Source of the DNA: Methylobacter sp.
GTDB taxonomy: Bacteria > Pseudomonadota > Gammaproteobacteria > Methylococcales > Methylomonadaceae
Length of the DNA: 64,000 bases
Reading direction: 5' to 3'
NCBI RefSeq assembly: GCF_030680395.1
Contig: NZ_JAUXVR010000045.1
Location: 54,784 to 118,783, forward strand
Shown: piece by piece, positions 9,763 to 18,509 of the stretch
How positions within the stretch are numbered: position 1 is the stretch's first letter
How the letters are laid out: each line of letters starts with the position of its first letter
Position numbers and translations under genes: made by a program
Notes under the pieces: model-generated
The model's input: the letters and a program-made list of their open reading frames with translations, nothing else
What the model was told of the DNA's origin: nothing
Databases searched by the model: none

Positions 9763-11408
9763 TTACTTTGTTCACCTTGAACATTGCGCCTGCGTAACGC
9801 ATCAATCACAACCTGCCTGTCGCTGAAAGGTACACACATGCCATTGCTTTCCTGATATTGCTCATGGCCTTTGCCCGCAATCACAATGCAATCATTTTTA
9901 GCCGCACTTACCACCACTTTTTGTATTGCCTGCTCTCTGTTTTGAATCACTTCGACCTTAGCCGGTCGCACCGGTTCCCTACCATTTGCGACACTTCCCC
10001 CATCCCTGGCAGTCGAACTGCAACCAGTCAAAATATCATTGACTATATCCAGTCCGTTTTCATAACGCGGGTTGTCATCGGTAATAACCACATGATCTGC
10101 CCATTGTTCTGCAATTTTTCCCATTTGCGAACGTTTACCCGCATCTCTATTGCCGCCACAGCCGAAAACCACCCATAAAGCCTGCTTGCAATGCTTGCGT
10201 AGACTGGATAAAACTTTGTCCAAGGCATCGGGGGTGTGAGCATAATCGACAAAAATCAATGGATCGGCCTCCGCCCCAAAACGCTCCATACGGCCAATAA
10301 CCGGCTTGATACCGGCAAGTTTTTTAGCGGTTTCATTCAACGAAATACCCATAGCCAACATTACGGTCAAAACGGCCAAGACATTCTCTACATTAAAATC
10401 GCCATAAAGGGGCAATTTCACTCGCTGAATTTGCCCCTTATAGCGCGCATCAAATTCAATTCCATCCGCTTTATGCAGTATTTTTTCCGCACTAATACAT
10501 TCGCCTGAATCTAATGTTTTGCCCTTGGCACTAAAGCGCCACAGCTTTACCGATTCGGGTACTGCGGCAATAATCTGCTCACTGTAAGCATCATCCATAT
10601 TCACTACTGCGAAAGCCAAACCCGGTTTTTTCAATAACTCCAGCTTGGCCTGTACATAAGCGCCCATCGTGCCGTGATAATCCAAGTGATCACGACTGAT
10701 ATTAGTAAATACCGCGCCTTTGAACACAACGCCGTTTACGCGGCCTTGCTCCAAGCCATGCGAGGAAACTTCCATCGCTACGGTGCGGATTCCATTTTTT
10801 ACCAATTCAGCCAGTATTTTCTGAATTGCCAGTGCATCGGGCGTGGTATTCAACGTCTTGCTGAGATTGCCCCACTCTCCCCAGCCGAGTGTCCCTATAA
10901 TCCCGCAGTCGTCCAACATCTGGCTCAAAAACTGACTGCAAGACGTTTTGCCGTTAGTGCCGGTAATGCCGATAACCGTCATAAATCGGGACGGATCGCC
11001 ATAAAAACGCGCGGCCAGTTCGCCCAACTTTAAGCCCAGATTTTCCACTGCGATCATCGGCACAAGAGTAGCGATGTTACATTGCAAGGCCTCTACCAGC
11101 TGCCGACCATTCCCGGACGGATCAAAAATTACCGCACAGGCTCCGTTATTAATAGCCTGTTCAACATGCACTAAACCATGCTGTTTGGCTCCAGCCAAAG
11201 CAACAAATACATCTCCGCTAACCACTTCCCGACTATCCAAAGCCAAACCTGCGACCTCCAGGGATTGTGGCAGAGACTGCTCCCGGCTGTCCTCGGTATT
11301 TCCTCCAGCCATGGAGGTCAGGAGTGTCAAAACCGGCATATCGCCCTGATCCGGAAACGAGGTCAGTCCACTTAATAAATCTTTCAGTCTCGGTAATTGC
11401 TCCTGCAT
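9759..11408 (-). CDS. murE: UDP-MurNAc-L-Ala-D-Glu--meso-diaminopimelate ligase MurE
   Basis: Adds meso-diaminopimelate to UDP-MurNAc-dipeptide. Seen: LALDSREVVSGDVFVAL, P-loop VIGITGTNGKTSCS, NISRDHLDYHGT, DYAHTPDAL and DNPR, the motif that selects diaminopimelate over lysine. The start is inside dispersed element A: AGGAGG, 7 nt, ATG at 11408, giving MQEQLPRLKDLL, which aligns in position with normal MurE N-termini. ATG 11441, 2 bp after the ftsI stop, would add 11 repeat-encoded residues. Even from 11408 the protein has 549 residues, well above the 495 of E. coli. Extra material lies between the start and LEVAGLALDS, and at about residues 463-483 (numbered from 11408) in the C-terminal domain, after VNDILTG. 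Confidence 0.95.
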   Translation of the reverse strand: MQEQLPRLKDLLSGLTSFPDQGDMPVLTLLTSMAGGNTEDSREQSLPQSLEVAGLALDSREVVSGDVFVALAGAKQHGLVHVEQAINNGACAVIFDPSGNGRQLVEALQCNIATLVPMIAVENLGLKLGELAARFYGDPSRFMTVIGITGTNGKTSCSQFLSQMLDDCGIIGTLGWGEWGNLSKTLNTTPDALAIQKILAELVKNGIRTVAMEVSSHGLEQGRVNGVVFKGAVFTNISRDHLDYHGTMGAYVQAKLELLKKPGLAFAVVNMDDAYSEQIIAAVPESVKLWRFSAKGKTLDSGECISAEKILHKADGIEFDARYKGQIQRVKLPLYGDFNVENVLAVLTVMLAMGISLNETAKKLAGIKPVIGRMERFGAEADPLIFVDYAHTPDALDKVLSSLRKHCKQALWVVFGCGGNRDAGKRSQMGKIAEQWADHVVITDDNPRYENGLDIVNDILTGCSSTARDGGSVANGREPVRPAKVEVIQNREQAIQKVVVSAAKNDCIVIAGKGHEQYQESNGMCVPFSDRQVVIDALRRRNVQGEQSK

Positions 11409-11435
11409 TACTCTACCTCCTGCATCCATGGCAGT
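11390..11435 (-). repeat. Dispersed element A, copy 2 (murE 5' end)
   Basis: Minus-strand reading contains ACTGCCATGGATGCAGG, then AGGAGGTAGAGTAATG and GCAGGAGCAATTACCGAG. The arms GTAAT and ATTAC can pair. It replaces the region where the native murE ribosome site and first codons would be, and supplies a consensus Shine-Dalgarno and ATG. It shares CCGAGAC at its 3' side with the copy at 21.6 kb. Confidence 0.88.
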
Positions 11436-11442
11436 TATCATG

Positions 11443-13170
11443 TTATGGGCCTTTTCGCGTCAATAAAATAGGCATATTATCCTGCTGATCAGGTGCGACC
11501 TCCAACATCCTCAAGGCTCCCGCCATTACTTTGGAAAACACCGGTGCTGAGACTATCCCACCGTAGTATTGGCCCGCAGAAGGCTCATCAACCATGACTA
11601 CGATAATCAATCGTGGATTCTTGGCCGGCGCCATGCCCGCAAAAACAGAAAAATAACTTTTCTCGACATATCCGCCAGCACCGGCTTTTTTTACCGTTCC
11701 GGTTTTACCGGCTACGCTGTAGCCATCGACTCTGCCCTCGTAAGCAGTGCCGTCTTTCATAAGCACTGTTTCCAGCATGGCTCTAACTCTCTTGGCTGTC
11801 TTAGCTGAAAACACCCGCTGTTGATCAACATCTTCATCCCGTCTAAACAAGCTAACCGAGTGTAAAATGCCGTCGTCTGCCAATGCCGTATAGGCTCTTG
11901 CCAATTGAAGTGCAGAGGTACTTACACCATAGCCGAATGACAAAGTCGCCCTGTCGAATTCATGCCAGCTTTGATAATCAAGCAAGCTTCCACTGGCTTC
12001 TCCGGGAAAGCCGGAGCCCGCAGCCACACCAAAACCCAGTTTATTGTAAATTCCCCAAAAATATTCCGGCGGCATGCGCAATGCCATCTGACTTACCGCA
12101 ACATTGCTGGATTTTTTCAGCACTCCTGTCAGATCCAGGGCTCCATAATTGTGTACATCCTTAACCAGATGCTTCCCGACCTGATAAAATCCGTGAGTTT
12201 CAAAAATCTCATTTGGTTTGGCATACCCCCCGTCCAGGGCAGCTGCGACAACAAATGGCTTGACCGTTGACCCAGGCTCGAATACATCGGTTAACGATCT
12301 ATTCCTGTATAAGCTTTCCTTTAAGCTCTTTCTGCTATTCGGGTTAAATGACGGCTGATTCACTGCCGCCAGAATTTCCCCGCTCTTTGCATCCAATACC
12401 ACCAGCGCCGCTGATTTCGCCTTGTTAAGGTTAACTGCCAACTGCAACTCCCGATACGCCAAGTACTGGATGCGTTGATCAATACTTAGCTCCAGACTCC
12501 TGCCTGCAACCGGCTCTTTTATATTTTCTACATCTTCAATAATTCGACGCTGCCCATCCCTGATAACCCGTTTGCTGCCTGGAATTCCCTTTAATGATTT
12601 TTCATATCCCGATTCAAGTCCGGCCTGACCCACATCGTCAATATCGGTAAAACCGACCAAATGCGCGGAAACCTCTCCGGCAGGATAAAAACGCTTGAAT
12701 TCCCGCTCGAAATAAATGCCCGCAAGCTTCAATGCCTTGACCTGGTCGGCAACCACCGGACTCACCTGGCGGGCAATATAAGCAAACTGCCTGTGCGCAT
12801 CAGCCTTAACCAGTTCACTGATTTTTCCTTTCGGCAAATTTAACAACTTTTCGATTTGCCTGATTTCGTTTTCTTTTGCCGGTTCAAGCTCTTGCGGATT
12901 CATCCAAATGGACTCGACGGGCGTACTGATTGCCAACGGCGCACCATTTCTATCCTTTATCATGCCTCTGTATGCCGAAACCGGCACATCACTGACATGG
13001 CGCATATCTCCCTGATCTTTAAGAAACTGCTTATTCAGCACCTGCAAATCGACAGCTCGACCAACCAGCACCGCCATACAGGCCATTATAAAAACGACTA
13101 CTATTTTCCTTCGTCCTGAAAAATTGTCAGCCGGCTTATTTGTCCTATTTCTGCCTTGAAAATGTATCAT
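11443..13170 (-). CDS. ftsI: Septal transpeptidase FtsI (penicillin-binding protein 3)
   Basis: Cross-links septal peptidoglycan in the periplasm, paired with FtsW. 575 residues. Seen: a short cytoplasmic N-terminus, one membrane anchor (about residues 23-43), a PBP dimerisation region with AYRGMIKDRNGAPLAIS, then the three penicillin-binding motifs: STVK (FEPGSTVKPF, catalytic serine), SSN (KKSSNVAV) and KTGT (VAGKTGTVKK). Starts directly after the ftsL stop without a gap and ends just before murE. Confidence 0.97.
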   Translation of the reverse strand: MIHFQGRNRTNKPADNFSGRRKIVVVFIMACMAVLVGRAVDLQVLNKQFLKDQGDMRHVSDVPVSAYRGMIKDRNGAPLAISTPVESIWMNPQELEPAKENEIRQIEKLLNLPKGKISELVKADAHRQFAYIARQVSPVVADQVKALKLAGIYFEREFKRFYPAGEVSAHLVGFTDIDDVGQAGLESGYEKSLKGIPGSKRVIRDGQRRIIEDVENIKEPVAGRSLELSIDQRIQYLAYRELQLAVNLNKAKSAALVVLDAKSGEILAAVNQPSFNPNSRKSLKESLYRNRSLTDVFEPGSTVKPFVVAAALDGGYAKPNEIFETHGFYQVGKHLVKDVHNYGALDLTGVLKKSSNVAVSQMALRMPPEYFWGIYNKLGFGVAAGSGFPGEASGSLLDYQSWHEFDRATLSFGYGVSTSALQLARAYTALADDGILHSVSLFRRDEDVDQQRVFSAKTAKRVRAMLETVLMKDGTAYEGRVDGYSVAGKTGTVKKAGAGGYVEKSYFSVFAGMAPAKNPRLIIVVMVDEPSAGQYYGGIVSAPVFSKVMAGALRMLEVAPDQQDNMPILLTRKGP

Positions 13171-13443
13171 TTACGGTTTTATATAAATAATTTTTTCCCG
13201 CAACGGCATAACCAGTTTCAATTGTTCCCGCGCCACTTGCTCTACCCGATTTTGCTCTGCCAAGGTTGTCAGCTCCAATTGCAGCTGCCCCCATTCCACT
13301 TCATACTGATCCAGAGCTCTCTCCTGCTTTTGGATCTCAATAAAAATTAATCGCGACTGGTATTTACTGTAAATTACGGCCAGAGCCGATATCAGCAACG
13401 CCAATATCAGTGCGCCCACCGCTAAATAACGACTTACTGCCAC
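13171..13443 (-). CDS. ftsL: Cell division protein FtsL
   Basis: Small bitopic protein of the FtsQBL divisome subcomplex. 90 residues: short cytoplasmic end, one membrane segment (about residues 8-25, LAVGALILALLISALAVIY), then a periplasmic coiled coil with the family end LVMPLREKIIYI. It begins with GTG immediately after the rsmH stop and ends immediately before the ftsI ATG, which fits the canonical position. Sequence conservation in this family is low, so the identification rests on size, topology and place. Confidence 0.92.
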   Translation of the reverse strand: MAVSRYLAVGALILALLISALAVIYSKYQSRLIFIEIQKQERALDQYEVEWGQLQLELTTLAEQNRVEQVAREQLKLVMPLREKIIYIKP

Positions 13444-14373
13444 TTAAACTCTCTCGGCTACGCGCATGACTGCGCTTCGTGCCCTCGGATTCTGTGCGAT
13501 TTCCTGCTGCTCTGCTTTCAGGGCTTTACCTATTTTCTTCAAGATACCTTTAGTAATATCGATTTCTTTAATTGGTAGTTTTCCGGGATTATATTTAGCC
13601 CCGGACTCAGCCCTGATAAAGCGTTTAACGATGCGGTCTTCCAATGAGTGGAAAGAAATAACCACCAAGCGCCCACCACCCGATTTCAAAATCCTGGCGG
13701 ACTGCTGCAAAACAGCCTTTAACTCATCCAATTCGCTATTAATTTCTATGCGGATTGCTTGAAAACTGCGGGTTGCCGGATGCTTGTGCTTCTCTTTGCC
13801 CGGCACTACGTCTTCAATTAACTTTGCCAACTCTCTGGTTGTTGTAATTGGCGATACGACTCTTTTTTCAACAATTGCTCGAGCTATGCGCCGTGCGAAC
13901 CGCTCCTCGCCATATTCAAATAAAACCTTAACCAGCTCTTTTTCATCAACACTGGCCAGCCACTGCTCTGCCGTAACACCTGCATTGCCATCCATCCGCA
14001 TATCCAAGGGCCCGTCGCGTAAAAAGCTAAAACCTCTTTCAGGATTATCCAGCTGAGGCGACGATACCCCCAAGTCCATTAATATACCGTCAACCTTTCC
14101 AGCCAAACCTTCACTTGCGACTATATTTTCCAACTCAGAAAAATGTGTATGTCTGAGCTTAAACCGCTTATCTTCCAGCATTGCCTGCGCGTAATCAGAG
14201 TTAATCGCATCCAAGTCCCGATCAAAAGCCAGCAATCGTCCGGCTGGACCCAGTAGATTTAAAATCCCCTGACTATGACCGCCCCGACCAAAAGTACAAT
14301 CCAGGTAAACGCCGTCTTCTTTAAGAGCCAACTGCTGCAAAGCTTCTGCAAACATAACGGGCAAATGTTCCAC
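13444..14373 (-). CDS. rsmH: 16S rRNA (cytosine-1402-N4)-methyltransferase RsmH
   Basis: SAM-dependent methylation of C1402 of 16S rRNA, formerly MraW. Seen: the SAM motif YLDCTFGRGGHSQGIL, DGILMDLGVSSPQLD, GFSFLRDGPLDMRMD and the C-terminal ISFHSLEDRIVKRF. I place the start at GTG 14373 (protein about 309 residues), because GGGAG lies 8 nt upstream; a TTG two codons earlier (14379) would be only 2 nt from that site. Lies 16 bp after mraZ, the standard order. Confidence 0.95.
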   Translation of the reverse strand: MEHLPVMFAEALQQLALKEDGVYLDCTFGRGGHSQGILNLLGPAGRLLAFDRDLDAINSDYAQAMLEDKRFKLRHTHFSELENIVASEGLAGKVDGILMDLGVSSPQLDNPERGFSFLRDGPLDMRMDGNAGVTAEQWLASVDEKELVKVLFEYGEERFARRIARAIVEKRVVSPITTTRELAKLIEDVVPGKEKHKHPATRSFQAIRIEINSELDELKAVLQQSARILKSGGGRLVVISFHSLEDRIVKRFIRAESGAKYNPGKLPIKEIDITKGILKKIGKALKAEQQEIAQNPRARSAVMRVAERV

Positions 14374-14389
14374 TAACAAATCTCCCGCA

Positions 14390-14857
14390 TTAAAAGGATA
14401 ATGAACCTAAATCTTCCAACCCTTCATTATCGTCACCATCCAGCCATTCATTTTCTTTTGTTACCCAGGCTTCTTCATTCCAGAGTTCAAACTTATTGAG
14501 CTGACCAACCAAGACAATTTTCTTATCCATATTTGCAAATGTTCTCAACTTTTCCGGCAACAACAAACGACCCTGCCCATCCATTTCACATTCAGACGCA
14601 TTGCCGATAACAAACCGCCTTAACTTACCGGCCATTTTATTTAACGTAGGCAATTTGCTGATCGTTTGTTCAAGCTTTTCCCACTCAGGCATCGGATAAA
14701 GCCACAAGCAACCATTCTCTCCAACACATCGCTCATTTACAGCAACCGTCACAACCATTTGGCACTCGCAACATTCCTGTAACTCTTCCCGGTAACGGGT
14801 AGGAATCGCAAGACGTCCTTTACCGTCTAAATTGATTGAACTAATGCCTCGAAACAA
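14390..14857 (-). CDS. mraZ: Transcriptional regulator MraZ
   Basis: AbrB-fold DNA-binding protein that represses its own dcw operon. 155 residues with two repeated MraZ domains: SINLDGKGRLAIPTRYREEL near the start and CEMDGQGRLLLPEKLR in the second half. The start codon is TTG (14855-14857) with GGGG 6 nt upstream; no ATG fits. First gene of the cluster, directly downstream of a promoter overlapped by regularly spaced TGG boxes. Confidence 0.95.
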   Translation of the reverse strand: MFRGISSINLDGKGRLAIPTRYREELQECCECQMVVTVAVNERCVGENGCLWLYPMPEWEKLEQTISKLPTLNKMAGKLRRFVIGNASECEMDGQGRLLLPEKLRTFANMDKKIVLVGQLNKFELWNEEAWVTKENEWLDGDDNEGLEDLGSLSF

Positions 14858-14872
14858 AATTTACCCCGGATG

Positions 14873-14920
14873 GATTCCCAAAAAACCCTTTTTTTCCACT
14901 TTTCCCCACTTGTGTCCACT
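14873..14920 (-). promoter_or_regulatory. MraZ operator, TGG boxes every 10 bp
   Basis: On the minus strand the leader reads as repeated TGGNN-N5 blocks: TGGAC, TGGGG, TGGAA, then GGGTT and GGGAA, each 10 bp after the previous one. Direct TGGGN repeats with 5-bp spacers are the known MraZ target, so this fits autoregulation. The boxes start at the -10 element and extend toward the mraZ start. Confidence 0.8.
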
Positions 14921-14946
14921 ATAGATTTCAAATACCCCCTAGTCAA
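14918..14946 (-). promoter_or_regulatory. Sigma-70 promoter of the dcw cluster
   Basis: Minus strand: TTGACT (14941-14946), a spacer of exactly 17 bp, and TATAGT (14918-14923), a near-consensus promoter. Initiation would fall inside the MraZ operator, so bound MraZ would block it. Confidence 0.8.
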
Positions 14947-15225
14947 GGATGATTTCATTTAGATTCTTTCTTTTTCGACAATGACTTACATCGCAATCTG
15001 GATAGAGCATAATCACATAGCATATGACAAAATAATTCCTATTCTTTATCAAAAAGTTAATTAATCTTAATGAGAAATCACTTTAAGTATAAAACTATCG
15101 AAATTTTCTATATTTTTTGATGGAAATGAGGACTGGATCAAAGATACTGCCGCAATAATTATCGGGCATTTTTTTGCGCATTTAGCGGCGCCATGAATAC
15201 CGAGCAGAAGTACTCGGAAAAAGGA

Positions 15226-15577
15226 GAAAGAGCCGGCCTATAAGCCGGGTTCTGTCGAGAACAGTCATTCATCTAGGCTGCAAGTCACCCTGCAGCTCAA
15301 GCAATCTACCCAGGAACCGCGCGGGCCACGCGTCTGTCCCTCTATTTGATCTTGCTCCGGGTGGGGTTTACCATGCCACTTCTGTTACCAGTTGCGCGGT
15401 GCGCTCTTACCGCACCTTTTCACCCTTACCGGTCACAAGTGACAGGCGGTATATTTTCTGCGGCACTTTCCGTAGGCTCACGCCTCCCAGGCGTTACCTG
15501 GCACCCTGCCCAATGGAGCCCGGACTTTCCTCCATCTTATCTTGCGATAAAACAGCGACTGCTCAGCCGACTCTTTC
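15226..15577 (-). ncRNA. rnpB: RNase P RNA, bacterial class A
   Basis: Catalytic RNA that matures the 5' ends of tRNAs. About 352 nt. Seen on the minus strand: GGAGGAAAGTCCGGGCTCC (P4 5' strand and conserved region I), AAACCCCACCCGGAGCAAG, and ACAGAACCCGGCTTATAG (P4 3' side). The ends pair as helix P1: GAAAGAGTCGGC at 15566-15577 with GCCGGCTCTTTC at 15226-15237. Reading frames across it are artefacts. I see no clear promoter or U-tract terminator. Confidence 0.97.
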
Positions 15578-15682
15578 AGCGTTTAGTGTATCACACATTT
15601 ATGTTAATGCGATATGCGATAGCTTTAAATAATAAGCAAAAACCAGACCAGAAATGCCCTTCAATCAGCATTAACGGAAATA

Positions 15683-16543
15683 CTAAGCGTCCTTATCTTT
15701 CTCCATATCTAATGCGGCTTGATAGAACAGCTTCTTCCTAACTCCGGTAATTTCCGCAGCCAATGCAACTGCGGTTTTAATCGAACATTCGCCCATCAAC
15801 ACTTTCAATATCTTTTCCTGCTCAGGCGTAATAATCTGCTCTTTTTTATCGATAGTAGCGCCATCGACAATAACCACAAACTCACCTCTCCTCATATTGG
15901 CATCGCCTTCAACTAACTTAAGCGCCTCGCCCAAACTGGTTTTCACGATAGTTTCGTGCAACTTGGTCAATTCCCTGGCAATAACGATCTGCCGATTCAT
16001 TGGCAATATCTCCGCCATATCTTTCAATGAAGCCAAAATCCGGTGACTGGACTCATAAAATACCCACGTTATCGGACATGCTAATCTTTCGCTAAAAAAC
16101 GCTTTTCGCGCCGAAGAGGTTCTCGGCGAAAAGCCTTCAAATACAAACTGGGTGACTGGCAATCCCGCGGCAGACAATGCCGCAATCAACGCGCAGGCGC
16201 CCGGCACAGGCACAACATCGACCCCCGCATCCTTCACCATTTTCACCAGCGGCATACCCGGATCACTTAAAAGCGGCGTTCCGGCATCGGAAACCAACGC
16301 AATAGATAAACCCTCCCGGAGCTTTTCCAGCAACCCTGCTGAAGCTTTGTCTTCATTATGTTGATGCAACGAAATCAGTTTATTGCTAATGCCATAATGC
16401 TGTAACAACATTTTCACATGTCGGGTGTCTTCCGCAGCAATCAAATCAACCTGTTTTAATATTTCAACCGCTCTGAAACTAATATCCGCTAAATTACCTA
16501 TCGGAGTAGCAACAACGTATAATTTGCCGCATTCACTTGACAT
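15683..16543 (-). CDS. rsmI: 16S rRNA (cytidine-1402-2'-O)-methyltransferase RsmI
   Basis: Tetrapyrrole-methylase-fold enzyme that 2'-O-methylates C1402, the same nucleotide modified by RsmH. 286 residues, matching E. coli. Seen: VATPIGNLADISFRA, AAEDTRHVKMLL, VSDAGTPLLSDPG, VPGACALIAALSAAGLP and the substrate loop GFSPRTSSARKAF. ATG 16543 is preferred over 16552 because the protein then starts just before the first strand. Divergent from lpoA with about 31 bp between starts, the usual arrangement. Confidence 0.96.
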   Translation of the reverse strand: MSSECGKLYVVATPIGNLADISFRAVEILKQVDLIAAEDTRHVKMLLQHYGISNKLISLHQHNEDKASAGLLEKLREGLSIALVSDAGTPLLSDPGMPLVKMVKDAGVDVVPVPGACALIAALSAAGLPVTQFVFEGFSPRTSSARKAFFSERLACPITWVFYESSHRILASLKDMAEILPMNRQIVIARELTKLHETIVKTSLGEALKLVEGDANMRRGEFVVIVDGATIDKKEQIITPEQEKILKVLMGECSIKTAVALAAEITGVRKKLFYQAALDMEKDKDA

Positions 16544-16574
16544 TCGATACACTCACTTGAAAACTCTTAAAAAG

Positions 16575-18509
16575 ATGCGACCAAAATATAAGCCGCCATT
16601 ATTGTATGCCCTGCTTTCCGGCCTATTGTTTTGTTCCGGTTGCGCCCCCACAGCCGCCACGGATGCAGGAGGCAGAGCAATGCAGGAGCGACTTCCGGAT
16701 AACGCTCTGCATAAACAAGAAGCACTGGTAACGCAACCTTTAGTAAGGGACGACCAGCCTGGTCAAATGGTTGAATTATACCAGCATCCCTCAACGCCAG
16801 CGTCCCTGGAACTAAATCAGCAGCGCTTGCAGTCCGTCGAATCCTTAATTCAGTCCGGAGACGGCAATTCTGCAAAACATGATGCTGATGCCATTAATCC
16901 TGCAGAGCTGTCACCCGAACAGCATGCCCATCTGCGTCTTCTTTATGCCCAGATCCAGCTCAGCTTTGGCGAGGCTGAACAATCCATTGAAAGCTTGTCG
17001 CTGGTTCAACCGCAACAGCTCAATCTGGACAATCAGATTAAATATTTTCAATCGCAAGCCTTTGCCTACTCATTAACAGGAAATCTGCTTGATAGCGCCA
17101 AATCGAGAATTGAACTACACCGGTTAATAACTGCTCCTGATGAACTCGAAAAAAATCAGGCCGCCATTCTTGAATCGTTAAGCATGCTGCCCGACATTTC
17201 CATACAGATCAACCAAACAGATGATTTAGCAGGCTGGATGTCTTTAAGCAACATTTTAAAAAATATAAACCAGCCTGATTTTAATACCCAAATAAGCCAG
17301 TGGCGCACAGCATTTCCGGCACATCCTGCTGACTTAAGCTTCCTGGGTCAACCTCCAGACACGCTAAAAAATGCGCTCTTTCAACCCCAATCAATTGCAT
17401 TATTACTACCAGGCTCAGGGACTTTCGCCCAAGCCGGTAAAGCTATCCGCGCTGGATTCATGGCAGCCTACAACCACACAAACAATAATTCCAAGCCCAC
17501 TATTCATTTTTATGACAGCGAACAATCGACGCCAGCAACTTTATACAGCCAAGCTGTCGCAGAAGGCGCCCAATTGGTCATCGGCCCGCTAGCTAAAGAA
17601 CATATCCAAAGTTTGGCCGAGACCGTTACATTTAACATCCCCGTACTGGCATTAAATCATATTCCAGGCCTGCAAAAAAACCAGCTCTACCAGTTTAGTC
17701 TTAGCCCTCTGGATGATGCCGACCAAATCACCCATAAAGCTTGGACGGATGGACATCAAAAAGCGCTGCTACTCGTTCCTGAAAACGCCTCAGGCAAACG
17801 CATCGCCAACTATTTAACGGACGATTGGCAAGACAGGGAGGGCACTATCCTCGAAACGCAGACCTATAACCCCAAAGAAACCGACTTTTCAGCACCGATT
17901 CAAAAACTGCTCAACCTGGATGAAAGTGAGCAGCGTTACAATAAAATCCTTACACTGATACCTGGCGTAAAATATACTTCTCGAAGACGCCAGGATGCTG
18001 ATGCCATATTATTAAGTGCCTATAGCGCAGAAGCGCGCTCTATTAATTCCCAGTTCCAATTTTATCAGGCGGGTGACATCCCTGTTTATGCGATGCCTAC
18101 CGTTTACACAGGACAAACCAACGCATCACTGGATGCCGACCTTAATAAAATAACTTTTTGCGATACTCCTTGGCTATTCGACAAAGCCTATCAGGGCGAA
18201 CTTAGCATGAATGCGCTGCAAGAAACCTGGAAGCAATTCCCCAACTCTTATTTGCGCCTGATTGCGATGGGCATTGACGCCTATAATCTGGTTGCGCACT
18301 TGGATAATATGGAAGCCGATCCCTATCCCGGCGCGACCGGATATCTATCGCTGACCACAGACCAGCGCATCAAGCGCAAGCTGATATGCGCCAAATTCAT
18401 GGACGGGCAACCCGAAATAAGCGACCTTACCACTGAAAACAACGGCTCAATACCTGATAAAAGACAACAACCGGAAAGCCCGGCCAAGGCCAACGATGCT
18501 GTTTACTAA
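16575..18509 (+). CDS. lpoA: Penicillin-binding protein activator LpoA, outer-membrane lipoprotein
   Basis: Outer-membrane lipoprotein that reaches through the periplasm to activate PBP1a. 644 residues. Seen: a hydrophobic signal and lipobox-like LLFCSGC with Cys23, a TPR-like helical N-terminal domain (to about residue 250), and a C-terminal periplasmic-binding-like domain starting around SIALLLPGSGTFAQAGKAI with VIGPLAKEHIQSL. Oddity: residues 28-41 (TDAGGRAMQERLPD) are encoded in frame by dispersed element A, right after the lipid anchor, in a stretch expected to be a flexible linker. An upstream start is possible in the frame but the signal peptide fixes ATG 16575. Confidence 0.93.
   Translation: MRPKYKPPLLYALLSGLLFCSGCAPTAATDAGGRAMQERLPDNALHKQEALVTQPLVRDDQPGQMVELYQHPSTPASLELNQQRLQSVESLIQSGDGNSAKHDADAINPAELSPEQHAHLRLLYAQIQLSFGEAEQSIESLSLVQPQQLNLDNQIKYFQSQAFAYSLTGNLLDSAKSRIELHRLITAPDELEKNQAAILESLSMLPDISIQINQTDDLAGWMSLSNILKNINQPDFNTQISQWRTAFPAHPADLSFLGQPPDTLKNALFQPQSIALLLPGSGTFAQAGKAIRAGFMAAYNHTNNNSKPTIHFYDSEQSTPATLYSQAVAEGAQLVIGPLAKEHIQSLAETVTFNIPVLALNHIPGLQKNQLYQFSLSPLDDADQITHKAWTDGHQKALLLVPENASGKRIANYLTDDWQDREGTILETQTYNPKETDFSAPIQKLLNLDESEQRYNKILTLIPGVKYTSRRRQDADAILLSAYSAEARSINSQFQFYQAGDIPVYAMPTVYTGQTNASLDADLNKITFCDTPWLFDKAYQGELSMNALQETWKQFPNSYLRLIAMGIDAYNLVAHLDNMEADPYPGATGYLSLTTDQRIKRKLICAKFMDGQPEISDLTTENNGSIPDKRQQPESPAKANDAVY
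16657..16698 (+). repeat. Dispersed element A, copy 3 (inside lpoA)
   Basis: CGGATGCAGGAGG, then CAGAGCAATG and CAGGAGCGACTTCCGG, on the plus strand in the same frame as in murB and murE (DAGGRAMQERLP). The 3' arm is degraded, so the hairpin is not preserved. The AGGAGG-N7-ATG module is intact and could permit an internal, non-exported initiation. Confidence 0.8.

Noticed and set aside
15200..15218. Terminator of rnpB at CCGAG-N8-CTCGG
   Set aside because: No T-run follows on the rnpB strand; the T-run lies on the wrong side of the hairpin.
15346..15741. 131-codon plus-strand frame
   Set aside because: It lies almost entirely inside RNase P RNA on the opposite strand.
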